Below, piece by piece: positions 63,873-64,000 of a stretch of DNA of 64,000 bases. The notes under the pieces were generated by a model, which saw nothing but the letters and a program-made list of their open reading frames with translations, did no database searches and was not told the DNA's origin. Source of the DNA: Sphingomonas crusticola (GTDB lineage: Bacteria; Pseudomonadota; Alphaproteobacteria; Sphingomonadales; Sphingomonadaceae); the NCBI RefSeq assembly GCF_003391115.1, contig NZ_QTJP01000001.1, forward strand, positions 62,001-126,000. Reading direction: 5' to 3'. Both the position numbers and the translations under genes were made by a program. Numbering within the stretch: position 1 is the stretch's first letter; each line of letters opens with the position of its first letter.

Positions 63873-64000
63873 CAGAAATAGCCCTCCTGTTTCTTTTTCT
63901 CCATGCTGGCCGTCTGATCGTGATCGATGGCGCGACCCTGCCGCTCGGACGTGGTGGTGAGCAGCATCTCCTGGATCACCTCGGGCAGGCTCGTCGCCAT
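63872..64000 (-). CDS. cysD: Sulfate adenylyltransferase small subunit CysD, C-terminal end
   Basis: The last 42 residues of CysD, cut by the window edge: the phrases [19 protein letters not shown] and the ending [10 protein letters not shown] are diagnostic. It is the catalytic subunit that adenylates sulfate and forms a complex with CysN. The window begins this gene at an internal Met, so the true start lies beyond position 64000. The stop overlaps the cysNC start. Confidence 0.92.
   Translation of the reverse strand: MATSLPEVIQEMLLTTTSERQGRAIDHDQTASMEKKKQEGYF

Overview
The window reads as chromosome of a GC-rich alphaproteobacterium, most likely Sphingomonas or a close relative in the Sphingomonadaceae. 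Pointers are a PopZ-type protein beside a TolC-type gene, a LytS/LytTR pair, a SapC-family protein, DUF6356 and DUF763 proteins, a fused CysN-CysC and an alphaproteobacterial-type small RNA. Most of the sequence is core or common accessory genome. No prophage, integrase, insertion sequence or CRISPR array is visible. Functions are assigned by reading motifs, without a database search.

Layout. 1-3.1 kb: end of a TonB-like protein, a J-domain protein, a ferredoxin-like protein, SufE, tRNA-Leu, and a DUF998 membrane protein whose promoter carries two BlaI/MecI-like operators. 3.3-7.9 kb: a LytS-type kinase with its LytTR regulator, then a large GAF-PAS-GAF hybrid kinase. 7.9-11.7 kb: pstSCAB on the minus strand with a Pho box and a hairpin after pstS. 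11.7-16.2 kb: ilvD, a FUSC-type membrane protein, DUF763 and tRNA-Cys. 16.4-19.0 kb: an isoaspartyl-methyltransferase-like gene, tolC-like and popZ, behind a promoter overlapped by a perfect inverted repeat. 19.0-33.2 kb: accessory envelope and catabolic genes, including a double retropepsin with TPRs, an S9 peptidase, an Ntn-asparaginase overlapping cutC, an EF-hand OmpA protein, an FAD monooxygenase, a DUF1796 protein, a frameshifted membrane protein and a TPR membrane protein.

33.2-35.8 kb is the most interesting region. A 71-residue peptide gene is followed after 3 nt by a radical SAM/SPASM enzyme, whose 3' end overlaps a TauD-like Fe(II)/2-oxoglutarate oxygenase. The block looks more AT-rich than its surroundings and follows a 489-nt gene-free stretch. 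It has the form of a compact ribosomal peptide (RiPP) locus: precursor, radical SAM maturase and oxygenase. I do not recognise the precursor family.

35.9-64 kb returns to housekeeping: a UvrD/PcrA helicase, a metabolite:H+ symporter with its ribosome binding site inside a 12-bp stem, rsmD, a pseudouridine synthase, a class A beta-lactamase-like protein, a dicarboxylate symporter, an AmpG-like permease, DUF952-gyrA, an Lrp regulator, tRNA-Ile2, a DEAD-box helicase, a GlcD-like oxidase, SapC, a probable mmgR/alpha-r8-type small RNA, N-formylglutamate amidohydrolase, tRNA-Val, ogt, a GntP permease, an FMN reductase, a protein-lysine-methyltransferase-like protein, cysNC and the end of cysD.
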